Shown: positions 24,711-34,045, counted from the stretch's first letter. The stretch: 64,000 nt of DNA from Actinacidiphila guanduensis (GCF_900103985.1 NZ_FNIE01000023.1:1-64000); one strand, 5' to 3'. The notes: a model not told the origin generated them from the sequence alone. Program-made: numbers and translations.

Positions 24711-25238
24711 CTATGCGGATCGGTCGAGCGCGCGCAGCGAGCGGTCGGTGATGGAGCGGGCGCCGCGGCCGATGGCGATGGTGCCGGACTGCACCAGCTC
24801 CTTGATGCCGAAGGGCTCCAGCATCTTCAGCATGGCCTCCAGCTTGTCGGCGCCGCCGGTGGCCTCCACGGTGACGGCCTCGGGCGAGACGTCCACGGTC
24901 TTGGCCCGGAAGAGCTGGACGATCTCCACGATCTGCGAGCGCGTCTCGTTGTCGGCGCGCACCTTGACCAGCACCAGCTCGCGGGCGACGGCCGCGGTGG
25001 GATCGAGCTCGACGATCTTGAGCACGTTCACCAGCTTGTTGAGCTGCTTGGTCACCTGTTCCAGTGGCAGCTGGTCCACCACGTTGACCACGATGGTGAT
25101 CCGGGAGATGTCGGGGTGCTCGGTGGTGCCGACGGCCAGGGAGTCGATGTTGAAGCCGCGGCGGGAGAAGAGCGCGGTGATCCGGGCGAGGACGCCGGGC
25201 TTGTTCTCCACCAGGACGGACAGGGTGTGCTTGGACAT
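24711..25238 (-). CDS. ilvN: Acetolactate synthase regulatory (small) subunit, 175 aa
   Basis: Binds valine and activates the large subunit. The N-terminal ACT domain is HTLSVLVENKPGVLARITALFSRRGFNIDSLAVG, followed by PDISRITIVV; the C-terminal ALS_ss domain contains VRADNETRSQIVEIVQLFRAKTVDVSPEAVTVEATG. Full length for the family. It starts ATG (MSKHTLSVLVENKPG) 66 bases after ilvB and 75 bases before ilvC, so it belongs to the same operon, under the attenuator upstream of ilvB. Confidence 0.97.
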   Translation of the reverse strand: MSKHTLSVLVENKPGVLARITALFSRRGFNIDSLAVGTTEHPDISRITIVVNVVDQLPLEQVTKQLNKLVNVLKIVELDPTAAVARELVLVKVRADNETRSQIVEIVQLFRAKTVDVSPEAVTVEATGGADKLEAMLKMLEPFGIKELVQSGTIAIGRGARSITDRSLRALDRSA

Positions 25239-25304
25239 GGCGGGGGTTCCTCGGTCTGCCGTGCGGTCGGTCGTCGGGTCTGTCGCGGACTGGCCCTCCC
25301 GGGC

Positions 25305-27176
25305 TCAGTCGTCCTCGCCGTCGCCGAAGTCCGGGCGGACGTCGCGGGCGGCCATGATCTCGTCGTTGGAGGTGCCGGCGGCCACCATCGGCCAGACCAT
25401 CGCGTCCTCGTGGACGATGAAGTCCACCACGACCGGCCGGTCGTTGATCGCGTTCGCCTTGGCGATCACCGCGTCGAGCTCGTCCGGGCTCTCGCAGCGC
25501 AGGCCCACGCAGCCCATCGCCTCCGCCAGCTTCACGAAGTCCGGCACCCGGGTGCCGCGGTTGCGGATCGACCCCACGCCCTGGGTGGAGCCGGGCACCG
25601 CGTCGGCGCCGTCGTGCAGCACCGTGTTGGAGAACCGCTCGCCGTAGAAGAGGTTCTGCCACTGGCGGACCATGCCCAGGGCGCCGTTGTTGATGATCGC
25701 GACCTTGATCGGGATGTTGTTCAGCGCGCAGGTGGTCAGTTCCTGGTTGGTCATCTGGAAGCAGCCGTCGCCGTCGATCGCCCACACCGTGGCGTCCGGC
25801 CGGCCCGCCTTGGCGCCCATCGCGGCCGGCACCGCGTAGCCCATGGTCCCGGCGCCGCCGGAGTTGAACCAGGTGCCCGGCTGCTCGTACTTGATGAACT
25901 GCGCGGCCCACATCTGGTGCTGGCCCACGCCCGCGGCGAACAGCGTGTTTTCCGGGGCGAGTTCGCCGATCCGCTCGATGACCTGCTGCGGGGCGAGGCT
26001 GCCGTCGGCCGGCAGGTCGTAGCCGAGCGGGTAGGTGTTGCGCCAGAAGCTCAGCTGCCGCCACCAGTCGGTGTAGTCGCCGCGGTGCCCGGCCTCGTGG
26101 TCGGCCTGCACGGCGACGATCAGGTCGGCCAGCACCTCGCGGGCGTCGCCGACGATCGGCACGTCGGCGATGCGGTTCTTGGAGATCTCCGCCGGGTCGA
26201 TGTCGGCGTGCACCACCTTGGCCAGCGGCGCGAAGGTGTCCAGCCGGCCGGTGACCCGGTCGTCGAAGCGGGCGCCGAGCGCCACGATCAGGTCCGCCTT
26301 CTGCAGCGCGGTGACCGCCGAGACGTCGCCGTGCATGCCCGGCATGCCGACGTGCTGCGGGTGGCTGTCGGGGAAGGCGCCCAGCGCCATCAGGGTCGTC
26401 GTCACCGGGGCGCCGGTCAGCTCGGCGAGGATGCGCAGCTCGGCGGTGGCCCGGGCCTTGATCACCCCGCCGCCGACATAGAGGACCGGGCGGCGGGCCT
26501 CGTTGATCAGCCGGGCCGCCTCGCGGATCTGCTTGGCGTGCGGCTTGGTCACCGGGCGGTAGCCGGGCAGCTCCTGGTGCGGCGGCCAGGAGAACGTCGT
26601 CTCGTTCTGCAGCGCGTCCTTGGCGATGTCCACCAGGACCGGGCCCGGGCGGCCGGTGCTCGCGATGTGGAACGCCTCGGCGATCGTGCGCGGGATCTCG
26701 GCCGCGTCGGTGACCAGGAAGTTGTGCTTGGTGACCGGCATCGTGATGCCGCAGATGTCCGCCTCCTGGAAGGCGTCCGTGCCGATGGACTTCGAGGCGA
26801 CCTGGCCGGTGATCGCCACGATCGGCACCGAGTCCATGTGGGCGTCGGCGATCGGCGTCACCAGGTTGGTGGCGCCCGGGCCCGAGGTCGCCATGCACAC
26901 CCCGACCTTCCCGGTGGCCTGCGCGTAGCCGGTGGCGGCGTGGCCCGCGCCCTGCTCGTGCCGGACCAGGACGTGGCGCACCTTGGCGGAGTCCATCAGC
27001 GGGTCGTAGGCCGGCAGGATCGCGCCACCCGGGATGCCGAAGACGGTATCGGCGCCGACGGCCTCCAGCGAGCGGATGAGGGCCTGGGCGCCGGTCATGC
27101 GCTCGGCGGTGGCGGCGGGCGCCGTGCTGCGGGCCCGGCCTTGCGGATGGTGGGACCCGGTGGCCTGCTCGGTCAT
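25305..27176 (-). CDS. ilvB: Acetolactate synthase catalytic (large) subunit, 623 aa
   Basis: TPP-, FAD- and Mg-dependent condensation of two pyruvates, or pyruvate plus 2-oxobutyrate. The N-terminal TPP-binding half has FGIPGGAILPAYDPL with catalytic Glu74 in VRHEQGAGHAATGYA, then CMATSGPGATNLVTPIADA. The FAD-binding middle domain has LGARFDDRVTGRLDTF. The C-terminal half holds the Mg/TPP motif WAIDGDGCFQMTNQELTTCALNNIP and GALGMVRQWQNLFY. The ATG at 27176 (MTEQATG) follows a purine-rich ribosome-binding stretch; the longer frame would read through the attenuator. First structural gene of ilvBNC. Confidence 0.97.
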   Translation of the reverse strand: MTEQATGSHHPQGRARSTAPAATAERMTGAQALIRSLEAVGADTVFGIPGGAILPAYDPLMDSAKVRHVLVRHEQGAGHAATGYAQATGKVGVCMATSGPGATNLVTPIADAHMDSVPIVAITGQVASKSIGTDAFQEADICGITMPVTKHNFLVTDAAEIPRTIAEAFHIASTGRPGPVLVDIAKDALQNETTFSWPPHQELPGYRPVTKPHAKQIREAARLINEARRPVLYVGGGVIKARATAELRILAELTGAPVTTTLMALGAFPDSHPQHVGMPGMHGDVSAVTALQKADLIVALGARFDDRVTGRLDTFAPLAKVVHADIDPAEISKNRIADVPIVGDAREVLADLIVAVQADHEAGHRGDYTDWWRQLSFWRNTYPLGYDLPADGSLAPQQVIERIGELAPENTLFAAGVGQHQMWAAQFIKYEQPGTWFNSGGAGTMGYAVPAAMGAKAGRPDATVWAIDGDGCFQMTNQELTTCALNNIPIKVAIINNGALGMVRQWQNLFYGERFSNTVLHDGADAVPGSTQGVGSIRNRGTRVPDFVKLAEAMGCVGLRCESPDELDAVIAKANAINDRPVVVDFIVHEDAMVWPMVAAGTSNDEIMAARDVRPDFGDGEDD

Positions 27177-27231
27177 CTGCGTTCTCTTCTCTTCTCTCGA
27201 AGATGAGGGTTTTCTTTGGGTACCGGACAAC

Positions 27232-27265
27232 AAAAAACCCCTCGTGCCGTCAGGCAAGCGAGGGG
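27232..27265 (-). terminator. Attenuator terminator of the ilvBNC operon
   Basis: On the minus strand CCCCTCG pairs with CGAGGGG, with an inner TGCC/GGCA stem, followed by TTTTTT and TGTTG. It lies 34 bases after the leader-peptide stop codon and 56 bases before ilvB, the standard geometry of translation-controlled attenuation. Confidence 0.92.
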
Positions 27266-27298
27266 AGCGCGCCGGTGCGAGCGAGGAGTGGGCCTCGA

Positions 27299-27340
27299 TC
27301 AGCCGACGCGCTTTCCAAGTACGAGGATTCGGGTGCGCAT
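27299..27340 (-). CDS. ilvB leader peptide MRTRILVLGKRVG, 13 aa
   Basis: A 14-codon frame with consecutive Ile-Leu-Val-Leu and a second Val. This leader is known upstream of ilvB in streptomycetes. Starvation for charged branched-chain tRNAs should stall the ribosome at ILVL and prevent the hairpin at 27238-27265 from forming, letting polymerase into ilvBNC. It lies 123 bases before ilvB on the same strand. Confidence 0.92.
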   Translation of the reverse strand: MRTRILVLGKRVG

Positions 27341-27372
27341 GGCCCGACCCTCCTCCCGCGCCTGGGCGAGTG

Positions 27373-30300
27373 TCAAGCCGGCGGGACGGGCGTCTCAGCA
27401 TTCGAACGCCTCGGCAGGGGCGGCAGGGGGCGCGCGACGACCTGTTCGCGCCGGTGGTCCCGGGCCGGATCGCGGCCGTCCCGGCCGTCGCGGCTGTCGT
27501 ATTCGGCCTGCCGCGGCACGGGGTAGCAGCCGCGGCCCAGCGAGCCGCGCAGCGGCTTCTCCTCCAGCGGCCCGGAGAAGGCCATGCCCAGGCCCGCCAC
27601 GCAGCCCATCTCGCGCATCGCTAGCAGTTGCTCGGGCCGGTCGATGCCATCGGCGACGGTGCGGATGCCGAGGTCGGTGGCGATCCCGACCAGCCCGCGG
27701 GTGATCTTGTGCTGGCGGGTGGACTCCACCACTCCTTCGGTGAAGGCGCGGTCGAGCTTGATGACGTCCACCGGCAGCGTGCGCAGCACGCCCAGCGAGC
27801 CACCCGGCGAGCCGGGGCCGGCGGCGAAGCCGGCCAGGGCGATCCGCACCCCGAGGCGGCGCAGCCCGGCGAGCCGGTGCTCCAGCTCCTGCAGGGTCGC
27901 CTGCGGGTCGGCGCCGGCCACTTCGACGACCAGACAGCCGGGCGGCAGCTCGTGCCGCGCGAGCAGGTGCTCGATGCCGCGGGCGGGCGGGTCGCGGTGG
28001 AGCAGCCGGCGCAGCGGCAGCCGTACGGTGACGGGGACCCGGTGGCCGGCGCCGTAGCGCTGCGCCGCCTGCTCGACGGCCTGTTCGAGCAGCCACCACC
28101 CCATGTCTAAGCCGCGGTCGCGCTGCAGGTCGCCGTGGAGGAACTCGGCGGGGGTGAAGAGTATGCCCTGCGAGGAGCGCCAGCGGGCGCGGGCCTCCAG
28201 GCCGGTGACGCGGCCGCTGGACAGCTCGACGACGGGCTGGTGGAGCAGGGTGAACTCGCCGTCGTCCAGCGCCTTCCTGACCCGGCCGGCCAGCTCGTGC
28301 CGACGGACGGCGTCGGCCTGCAGTTGCGGGCTGTACAGCTCGACGCGGCCCTTGCCGGCCTGCTTGGCCCGGTACATCGCGAGGTCGGCGTGGCGCATGA
28401 CATCGGCGGGGGTGCTGCCGGGCTCGGCGAAGGCGACGCCGATGCTGGCGCCGACCCGCACCTCGATGCCGTCCACCCGGTAGGGCTCGGACAGGGCCGC
28501 GCGCAGCCGCTCGGCGATGTCGCGGACCCGGGCCTCACCGCTCGGGGTGCCGGTGGGGCCGCTGCCGGGGGTGCCGCCCGGGTCGGTGCTCTGGGCGGAG
28601 GGGCCGGCCCCGGCCGGTTCGGCGGCGAGCCGGGCGCCGGAGCCGGGCGCGGGGCCCGCGGGGGCGGTGACGCACTCGGCGGGGCGGGGGTGCGGGATGG
28701 GGCCGGTGTCGGGGCCCGAGACGAGGGCGGCGAACTCGTCGCCGCCGAGCCGGGCGGCGATGTCGGTGGCCCGCAGGGTCTCGCGCAGCCGCCGGGCGGC
28801 CTGGACGAGCAGGTCGTCGCCTGCCTGGTGGCCCACCGTGTCGTTGACCTCCTTGAAGCCGTCGAGGTCGACGTAGAGCACGGCGGCTGTCTGGTCGCCG
28901 GAGCGGCGGCCGCCGACCGCGCGGCCGAGCCGGTCCAGGAACAGCGCGCGGTTGGGCAGGTCGGTAAGCGGGTCGTGCGAGGCGTTGTGCTGCAACTGGG
29001 CCTGCAGCCGCACCCGTTCGGTGATGTCGCGGCTGTTGAAGATCAGGCCGCCCTGGTAGCGGGTGACGCTGGACTCCACGGTGAGCCAGCCGGGGCGCTG
29101 CTCGGGCCGGCCGGCGGCCGCGGCGGGGCGGCCGGAGCGGATGCGGCACTCGATGCGGGTGGCCGGCTCGTCGGCGGGCTGGGCGGCCAGGAAGCGGCGC
29201 ACCTCGTGCAGCACCCGGCCGAGGTCGTCGGGGTGGATGTGCGCGGCGAGCTCGGTGCCGATCATCTCGGCGGGGTCCCGCCCGTAGACCCCCTGGGCGG
29301 CGGGGCTGACGTAGCGCAGCACCCCGTTGGGCGCGGCGATCATGATGACGTCGCTGGAGCCCTGCACCAGGGAGCGGAAGTGGCTTTCCTTGTGGGCGAG
29401 TTCCTGGGTGAGTGCGATGTTGTCCAGCAGCATGATGCCCTGGCGGACGATGAGGGCGAGCACCACGGTGCAGCCGGTGGAGAGCACCACCCGGTCGCAC
29501 CTCTGGCCGGTGATCACGGTGGACAGGATGCTCAACGTGCAGACGCCGGCGGCCAGGTACGGCGTCAGGGCGGTCAGCGAGGTGGCGACCCGGCGGGTGG
29601 CGGCCGAGCGGCGGGCGGGGTGCCGGCGCGGGTCGACCCAGGGCGCGTACGCCATCAGCAGGCTGGCGGCGAACCAGCCGGCGTCGAGCACCTGGCCCGA
29701 GCGGTAGTGGGCGCGCAGCAGCGGGGAGGTGAACAGCGCGTCGCACAGCACGGTGAGGGCGAGGGCGGCCAGCGCGGTGTTTACCGCCGCCCGGTTCACC
29801 CCCGAGCGCCGGAAGTGCAGCGCGAGCACCATGCTCACCAGCACGATGTCCAGCAGCGGGTAGGCGAGCGAGAGCGCGAGGCGGGCGGTGCTCGGTCCGT
29901 CGATGGCGGCGGTGCGGGCCAGCGCGAGGCTCCAGGACAAGGTGAGCAGCGAGCCGCCGATCAGCCAGGTGTCCAGCGCCAGGCAGACCCAACCGGCCCT
30001 GGTCACCGGCCGCTTGGCCAGCACCAGCAGCCCGATGATGGCCGGCGGGGCGAACAGCAGGAAGCAGAAGTCGGCGGCGGAGGTCTGCGGCACCGGGCGG
30101 TGCAGCACCACCTCGTACCATCCCCAGATGGCGTTGCCCAGGGCGGTCATCGAGGAGGAGAAGGCGAACAGCAGCCAGGCCAGGCGGTGCGGGCCGTCGG
30201 CCCCGCGGCCGTAGAGCAGGGCGGAGACGGCGGCGGCCGCGGCGGCCCCGGAGAGCCCGAAGTCGCCCATGAACAGCGCCACCTGCTCGCTGCCCCAGCC

Positions 30301-30501
30301 CAGCACGGCGCCCGTGGTGTAGCCGCCGCACAGCACGGCGAGCAGCACCTGGGGCAGCAGTCCGGTACGCCAGGCGGTGGTGGTGCGCACCGCCGGCACC
30401 GCTTCGCCGGTGCTCACGGTGTGCTCCGCCGGGCCGTGGTGCGCGGGTGCCGCGCCGCCCGGAGGTGCGTCCGGTCGGGCATCGCCGCTCACCCCCCTCA
30501 C
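27373..30501 (-). CDS. Membrane PAS-GGDEF-EAL protein with degenerate EAL, 1042 aa
   Basis: Likely c-di-GMP signalling protein. Eight or more TM segments fill about residues 45-360; a PAS/PAC domain spans about 370-495; the GGDEF domain has an intact active site (RLGGDEF, 585-590) and an upstream RATD inhibitory site (577-580). A Pro/Gly/Ala-rich insert of about 60 residues (about 597-655) interrupts the GGDEF domain after the active site. The EAL domain (about 740-985) is degenerate: EAR replaces EAL (769-771), and the Asn, DDFG, AEG and final Gln residues are replaced. I infer a diguanylate cyclase without phosphodiesterase activity. GTG starts at 30501, 30492 or about 30417 are possible. 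A streptomycete orthologue has been called CdgF, I believe. Confidence 0.9.
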   Translation of the reverse strand: MRGVSGDARPDAPPGGAAPAHHGPAEHTVSTGEAVPAVRTTTAWRTGLLPQVLLAVLCGGYTTGAVLGWGSEQVALFMGDFGLSGAAAAAAVSALLYGRGADGPHRLAWLLFAFSSSMTALGNAIWGWYEVVLHRPVPQTSAADFCFLLFAPPAIIGLLVLAKRPVTRAGWVCLALDTWLIGGSLLTLSWSLALARTAAIDGPSTARLALSLAYPLLDIVLVSMVLALHFRRSGVNRAAVNTALAALALTVLCDALFTSPLLRAHYRSGQVLDAGWFAASLLMAYAPWVDPRRHPARRSAATRRVATSLTALTPYLAAGVCTLSILSTVITGQRCDRVVLSTGCTVVLALIVRQGIMLLDNIALTQELAHKESHFRSLVQGSSDVIMIAAPNGVLRYVSPAAQGVYGRDPAEMIGTELAAHIHPDDLGRVLHEVRRFLAAQPADEPATRIECRIRSGRPAAAAGRPEQRPGWLTVESSVTRYQGGLIFNSRDITERVRLQAQLQHNASHDPLTDLPNRALFLDRLGRAVGGRRSGDQTAAVLYVDLDGFKEVNDTVGHQAGDDLLVQAARRLRETLRATDIAARLGGDEFAALVSGPDTGPIPHPRPAECVTAPAGPAPGSGARLAAEPAGAGPSAQSTDPGGTPGSGPTGTPSGEARVRDIAERLRAALSEPYRVDGIEVRVGASIGVAFAEPGSTPADVMRHADLAMYRAKQAGKGRVELYSPQLQADAVRRHELAGRVRKALDDGEFTLLHQPVVELSSGRVTGLEARARWRSSQGILFTPAEFLHGDLQRDRGLDMGWWLLEQAVEQAAQRYGAGHRVPVTVRLPLRRLLHRDPPARGIEHLLARHELPPGCLVVEVAGADPQATLQELEHRLAGLRRLGVRIALAGFAAGPGSPGGSLGVLRTLPVDVIKLDRAFTEGVVESTRQHKITRGLVGIATDLGIRTVADGIDRPEQLLAMREMGCVAGLGMAFSGPLEEKPLRGSLGRGCYPVPRQAEYDSRDGRDGRDPARDHRREQVVARPLPPLPRRSNAETPVPPA

Positions 30502-30664
30502 TCAAGTCGTCGTCGCCAACGCCGTGTCCGTGTCGTTCGGTCACAACGTGCCCCCGTATGCCGACGATACACCAGATTGGTCACTCTGGGACAGGGACTT
30601 TCTACTGTGCGTAACCATCTGGGGGCCGCCGGCCACCGCCCGCAGCCGGGGCGGAGCGGCGCCG

Positions 30665-31657
30665 TCAGCTCACGGCGACGGTGTTCTCCAGCGGTTCGCC
30701 TGCGGCGAACCGCCGCAACTGGGCCGCCACCAGGCGCTTTGCGCGCGGCAGGAAGGCCGAGGTGCTGCCCCCGACGTGCGGGCTGATGAGCACGCCGGGC
30801 GCGTGCCAGAGCGGGTGGCCGGCCGGCAGCGGCTCGGGGTCGGTGACGTCCAGGGCCGCGGTCAGCCGGCCCGATTCGGTCTCGGCGAGCAGCGCCTTGG
30901 TGTCCACCACCGGCCCGCGGGCGACGTTCACCAGCAGGGCGCCGTCCTTCAGGGCGGCCAGGAAGGCCGCGTTGACCAGGCCGCGGGTCTGCTCGGTGAG
31001 CGGCGTGGTGAGCACCACGACGTCGGCCGCGGGCAGCAGCCCCGGCAGGTCCGCCATGGCGTGCACCGGGCCGCGCGGCGACTGCCGGGCGCTGCGGGCG
31101 ACCCGGTCCACCGCGCACTCGAAGGGGATCAGCCGCTCCTCGACCGCGGCGCCGATCGAGCCGTAGCCGACGATGAGCACCCGGCGGTCGGCGAGCGCAG
31201 GGTAGAAGCCGGAGTACCACTTCTCGTTGTCCTGGCCGCGCACGAAGCGGGGGATGCCGCGCAGCGCGGACAGGGTGAGGGTCAGGGCGAGTTCGGCGGT
31301 GCTGGCCTCGTGCACCCCGCGGGCGTTGCACACGCTGGTGCCGGGCGGCAGCTGGCCCAGGTGCGGCAGGATGTGGTCCACGCCGGCGCTGAGCGTCTGC
31401 ACCACGCGCAGGTTGCGCATCCGCGGCAGCGGCCGGGGCCCCACGGTGAAGCCGCTCGCGTACGGGACGACGTAGAAGACCGCTTCCGCGGGGTCGCCGG
31501 GGAAGTCCTCGTCCCCGTCCCAGAACAGGTAGGCGAAGTCGTCGGGCAGTCCGTCGATGTCCTGCGGCGGCAGGGACAGCCACACCTGGGGCCGGCCGTC
31601 GGGTGCCTGCGGAGTGCTCGGGCCTGCTGCGCCGTGGTTTCGGGTCGTGTCGGTCAT
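30665..31657 (-). CDS. D-isomer specific 2-hydroxyacid dehydrogenase, 330 aa
   Basis: NAD(P)-dependent oxidoreductase of the D-2-hydroxyacid family. The Rossmann motif is VLIVGYGSIGAAVEERL; the catalytic residues are in LVNVARGPVVDTKALL (Arg), ALDVTDPEPLP (Glu) and LISPHVGGSTSAF (His). The substrate is unknown; glyoxylate/hydroxypyruvate-type reductases and phosphoglycerate dehydrogenase relatives are alternatives. The ATG at 31657 (MTDTTRNHG) has no obvious ribosome site, so the transcript may be leaderless or the start may differ. It is divergent from an aldo/keto reductase with only 48 bases between them, so the two promoters overlap. Confidence 0.9.
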   Translation of the reverse strand: MTDTTRNHGAAGPSTPQAPDGRPQVWLSLPPQDIDGLPDDFAYLFWDGDEDFPGDPAEAVFYVVPYASGFTVGPRPLPRMRNLRVVQTLSAGVDHILPHLGQLPPGTSVCNARGVHEASTAELALTLTLSALRGIPRFVRGQDNEKWYSGFYPALADRRVLIVGYGSIGAAVEERLIPFECAVDRVARSARQSPRGPVHAMADLPGLLPAADVVVLTTPLTEQTRGLVNAAFLAALKDGALLVNVARGPVVDTKALLAETESGRLTAALDVTDPEPLPAGHPLWHAPGVLISPHVGGSTSAFLPRAKRLVAAQLRRFAAGEPLENTVAVS

Positions 31658-31705
31658 GGTCAGGAGGCTATGGCACAGTGGGGCGGCGCAAGGAGGTCGT
31701 GACGG

Positions 31706-32695
31706 GTGGAGCGCAGGACGGTCGGGGCGACGGCGCTCACGGTGGGTGCGGTGGGCCTGGGGTGCATGCCGATGAGCTGGGCGTACACCGCCTCCCGGCG
31801 GGACGGCGAGGAGTCGGTGCGCGCCGTGCACACCGCGCTGGACCACGGCGTGACCCTGCTGGACACCGCCGACATGTACGGCCCGTTCACCAACGAGCTG
31901 CTGCTGGGGCGGGTGTTGCGCGAGCGGCGCTCCGATGCCTTCGTCGCCACCAAGTGCGGGCTGCTCGTCGGCGAGCAGCACCTGGTCGCCAACGGCCGTC
32001 CCTCGTACGTGCGCAGGGCCTGCGACGCCTCACTGCGGCGGCTGCAGACCGAGGTGATCGACCTGTACCTGCTGCACCGGGTGGATCCCGAGGTGCCGGT
32101 GGAGGAGACCTGGGGCGCGATGGCCGAACTGGTCGCCGCGGGCAAGGTGCGGGCGCTGGGGATGTCCGCGGTGGGCGCGCACGGCGGGCGGCGCGGCCGG
32201 CACCGGTACGAGGAGACGCTGCGTCATCTGGCCCGCGCGCAGCAGGTGTTCCCGGTGGCGGCGGTGCAGGCGGAGCTGTCGGTGTGGGCGCGCGAGGCGC
32301 TGGCCGAGCTGCTGCCGTGGTGCGCGGCCAGAGGAGTGGGGTTCCTGGCGGCGATGCCGCTGGGCAGCGGGTACCTGACCGGCACCCTCACCCCGGGCCA
32401 GGGCTTCGAGCCGGACGACCCCCGGGCCCGGCACCCGCGCTTCACCGCCGAGATGATGGCCGCGAACCAGCCGGTGGTGGCGGGCCTGCGCCGGGTGGCC
32501 GCCCGCCACGGCGCGACGCCGGGGCAGGCGGCGCTGGCCTGGGCGCTGGCGCAGCACCCCAGCGTGGTGCCGGTGCCGGGCACGAAGACGGCCCGGTACG
32601 CCGCGGAGAACGCGGGCGCGGCGCGGTTGCGCCTGACCCCGGCCGACCTGGCGGAGATCTCGGCGCTGCCGCAGGGGCGCGGCTCCTGGGACTGA
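31706..32695 (+). CDS. Aldo/keto reductase, 329 aa
   Basis: NADPH-dependent carbonyl reductase with a TIM barrel. The catalytic tetrad is visible: Asp53 and Tyr58 (LLDTADMYGP), Lys83 (VATKCG) and His124 (YLLHRVDP). The phosphate-binding end is VVPVPGTKTARYAAENAGAA. It resembles the bacterial AKR13-like group, whose substrates are usually unknown. GTG start with AAGGAGG 9 bases upstream. The C-terminus GRGSWD ends 70 bases before the lipoprotein dehydrogenase gene on the same strand. Confidence 0.92.
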   Translation: MERRTVGATALTVGAVGLGCMPMSWAYTASRRDGEESVRAVHTALDHGVTLLDTADMYGPFTNELLLGRVLRERRSDAFVATKCGLLVGEQHLVANGRPSYVRRACDASLRRLQTEVIDLYLLHRVDPEVPVEETWGAMAELVAAGKVRALGMSAVGAHGGRRGRHRYEETLRHLARAQQVFPVAAVQAELSVWAREALAELLPWCAARGVGFLAAMPLGSGYLTGTLTPGQGFEPDDPRARHPRFTAEMMAANQPVVAGLRRVAARHGATPGQAALAWALAQHPSVVPVPGTKTARYAAENAGAARLRLTPADLAEISALPQGRGSWD

Positions 32696-32765
32696 CCGCG
32701 CTGCGGATCCCCGGTGTGGTGTGCTTGGCTGGGACGGGGGCACGGCCACGGTGCGGGAGTTGACG

Positions 32766-33974
32766 GTGAGGAAAGACATCGGGACCGTACGCAGGGTACG
32801 GACACCGGCGCGGGTGCGCGGCCTGCTGACGGCGGGCGCGGCGGCGGCCGTCCTGGTGAGCGGGTGCTCCTCGGGCACCTCCCCGCTGGTGCCCCGCACC
32901 ACCCCGCCCTCGCCGCCCGCGCACACCACCGCGAGCGCCGCCCCGGCCAGTCCCTCCCCTTCGGCCGCGCCGGCCAAGGGCACCGCCAAGGTCACCGGCA
33001 CGGTGGCGAGCGGCCTGAACTCGCCCTGGGGGCTGGTCCAGCTGCCCGACGGCAGCCTCCTGGTCGGCTCGCGCAACACCGGCACGATCTCGCGCGTCGA
33101 CCCCGGCAAGCACACCGTGGCCAGGGTGGGCATCGTGCCCGGCGTCAGCCACACCCGGGGCGGCGAGAACGGCCTGCTGGGCCTGGCCCTGTCCCCCGAC
33201 TTCGGCGCCGACCACACCCTGTACGCCTACTTCTCCACCGACTCCGACAACCGCGTCGCGAGCCTGCTCTACGACCCCTCGAAGCCGGCCGGCGAGCAGC
33301 TGGGCGCACCCGACACGATCCTGCGCGGCATCCCCACCGGGACCCTGCACAACGGCGGCCGGATCGCCTTCGGCCCGGACGGCGACCTGTACGCGGGCAC
33401 CGGCGAGACCGGGCAGCGGCAGCTGGCGCAGGACATGTCCTCGCTCGGCGGCAAGATCCTGCGGATGACGCCGGACGGACAGCCGCCCGCGGACAACCCG
33501 GTGCACGGCTCGCTGGTCTACTCCCCCGGCCACCGCAATGTGCAGGGCCTGGCCTGGGACAGCGCCGGGCGGCTGTGGGCCTCGGAGTTCGGCCAGGACA
33601 CCTGGGACGAGCTCAACCTGATCACACCGGGCGGCAACTACGGCTGGCCGACCGTCGAGGGCATCGCGCACCACCCGGGCTTCATCGACCCGGTCGAGCA
33701 GTGGCACCCCGACGCGGCCTCCCCCAGCGGCATCGCCTACGCGGCCGGCTGCATCTGGATGGCCTCGCTCCACGGCGAGCAGCTGTGGCGCATCCCGCTG
33801 GACGGCGCCAAGCCGGACGCGGCCCCGCAGGCGTTCCTCACCCACACCTACGGGCGACTGCGCACGGTGGTCGCGATCGACGACCACACCCTGCTGCTGA
33901 CCACGAGCAACACCGACGATCGCGGCACCCCGCACAAGGGCGACGACCGCATCCTGCGGGTCGCCGTCAGCTGA
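32766..33974 (+). CDS. PQQ-dependent sugar dehydrogenase-like lipoprotein, 402 aa
   Basis: Predicted exported, lipid-anchored beta-propeller related to soluble glucose/sorbosone dehydrogenase. The signal peptide has Arg-rich start RKDIGTVRRVRTPARVRG, hydrophobic LLTAGAAAAVLV and lipobox VSGC; a Pro/Ser/Ala-rich linker follows, as in many streptomycete lipoproteins. Propeller signatures are LNSPWGLVQLPDG, RGGENGLLGLALSPDF, HNGGRIAFGPDGDLY, HRNVQGLAWDSAGRLWASEFGQDTWDELN and GGNYGWPTVEG. GTG at 32766 was chosen because GGGAG precedes it by 6 bases and a proper signal peptide follows. Substrate unknown; PQQ genes are not nearby. Confidence 0.88.
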   Translation: MRKDIGTVRRVRTPARVRGLLTAGAAAAVLVSGCSSGTSPLVPRTTPPSPPAHTTASAAPASPSPSAAPAKGTAKVTGTVASGLNSPWGLVQLPDGSLLVGSRNTGTISRVDPGKHTVARVGIVPGVSHTRGGENGLLGLALSPDFGADHTLYAYFSTDSDNRVASLLYDPSKPAGEQLGAPDTILRGIPTGTLHNGGRIAFGPDGDLYAGTGETGQRQLAQDMSSLGGKILRMTPDGQPPADNPVHGSLVYSPGHRNVQGLAWDSAGRLWASEFGQDTWDELNLITPGGNYGWPTVEGIAHHPGFIDPVEQWHPDAASPSGIAYAAGCIWMASLHGEQLWRIPLDGAKPDAAPQAFLTHTYGRLRTVVAIDDHTLLLTTSNTDDRGTPHKGDDRILRVAVS

Positions 33975-34045
33975 GCCGCCCGCCCGGAACGCCCGCCGGA
34001 AACCCGGAAGTCCCGCCGGACCTTCGCCGGTGGTCGCCGGGGGAC

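Noticed and set aside
30502..30664. WhiG-type promoter for the GGDEF gene
   Set aside because: No TAAA-N15-GCCGATAA match in the region.
28135..30786. 883-codon plus-strand frame opposite the GGDEF gene
   Set aside because: Low-complexity Gly/Ala/Val text without motifs; antisense shadow.
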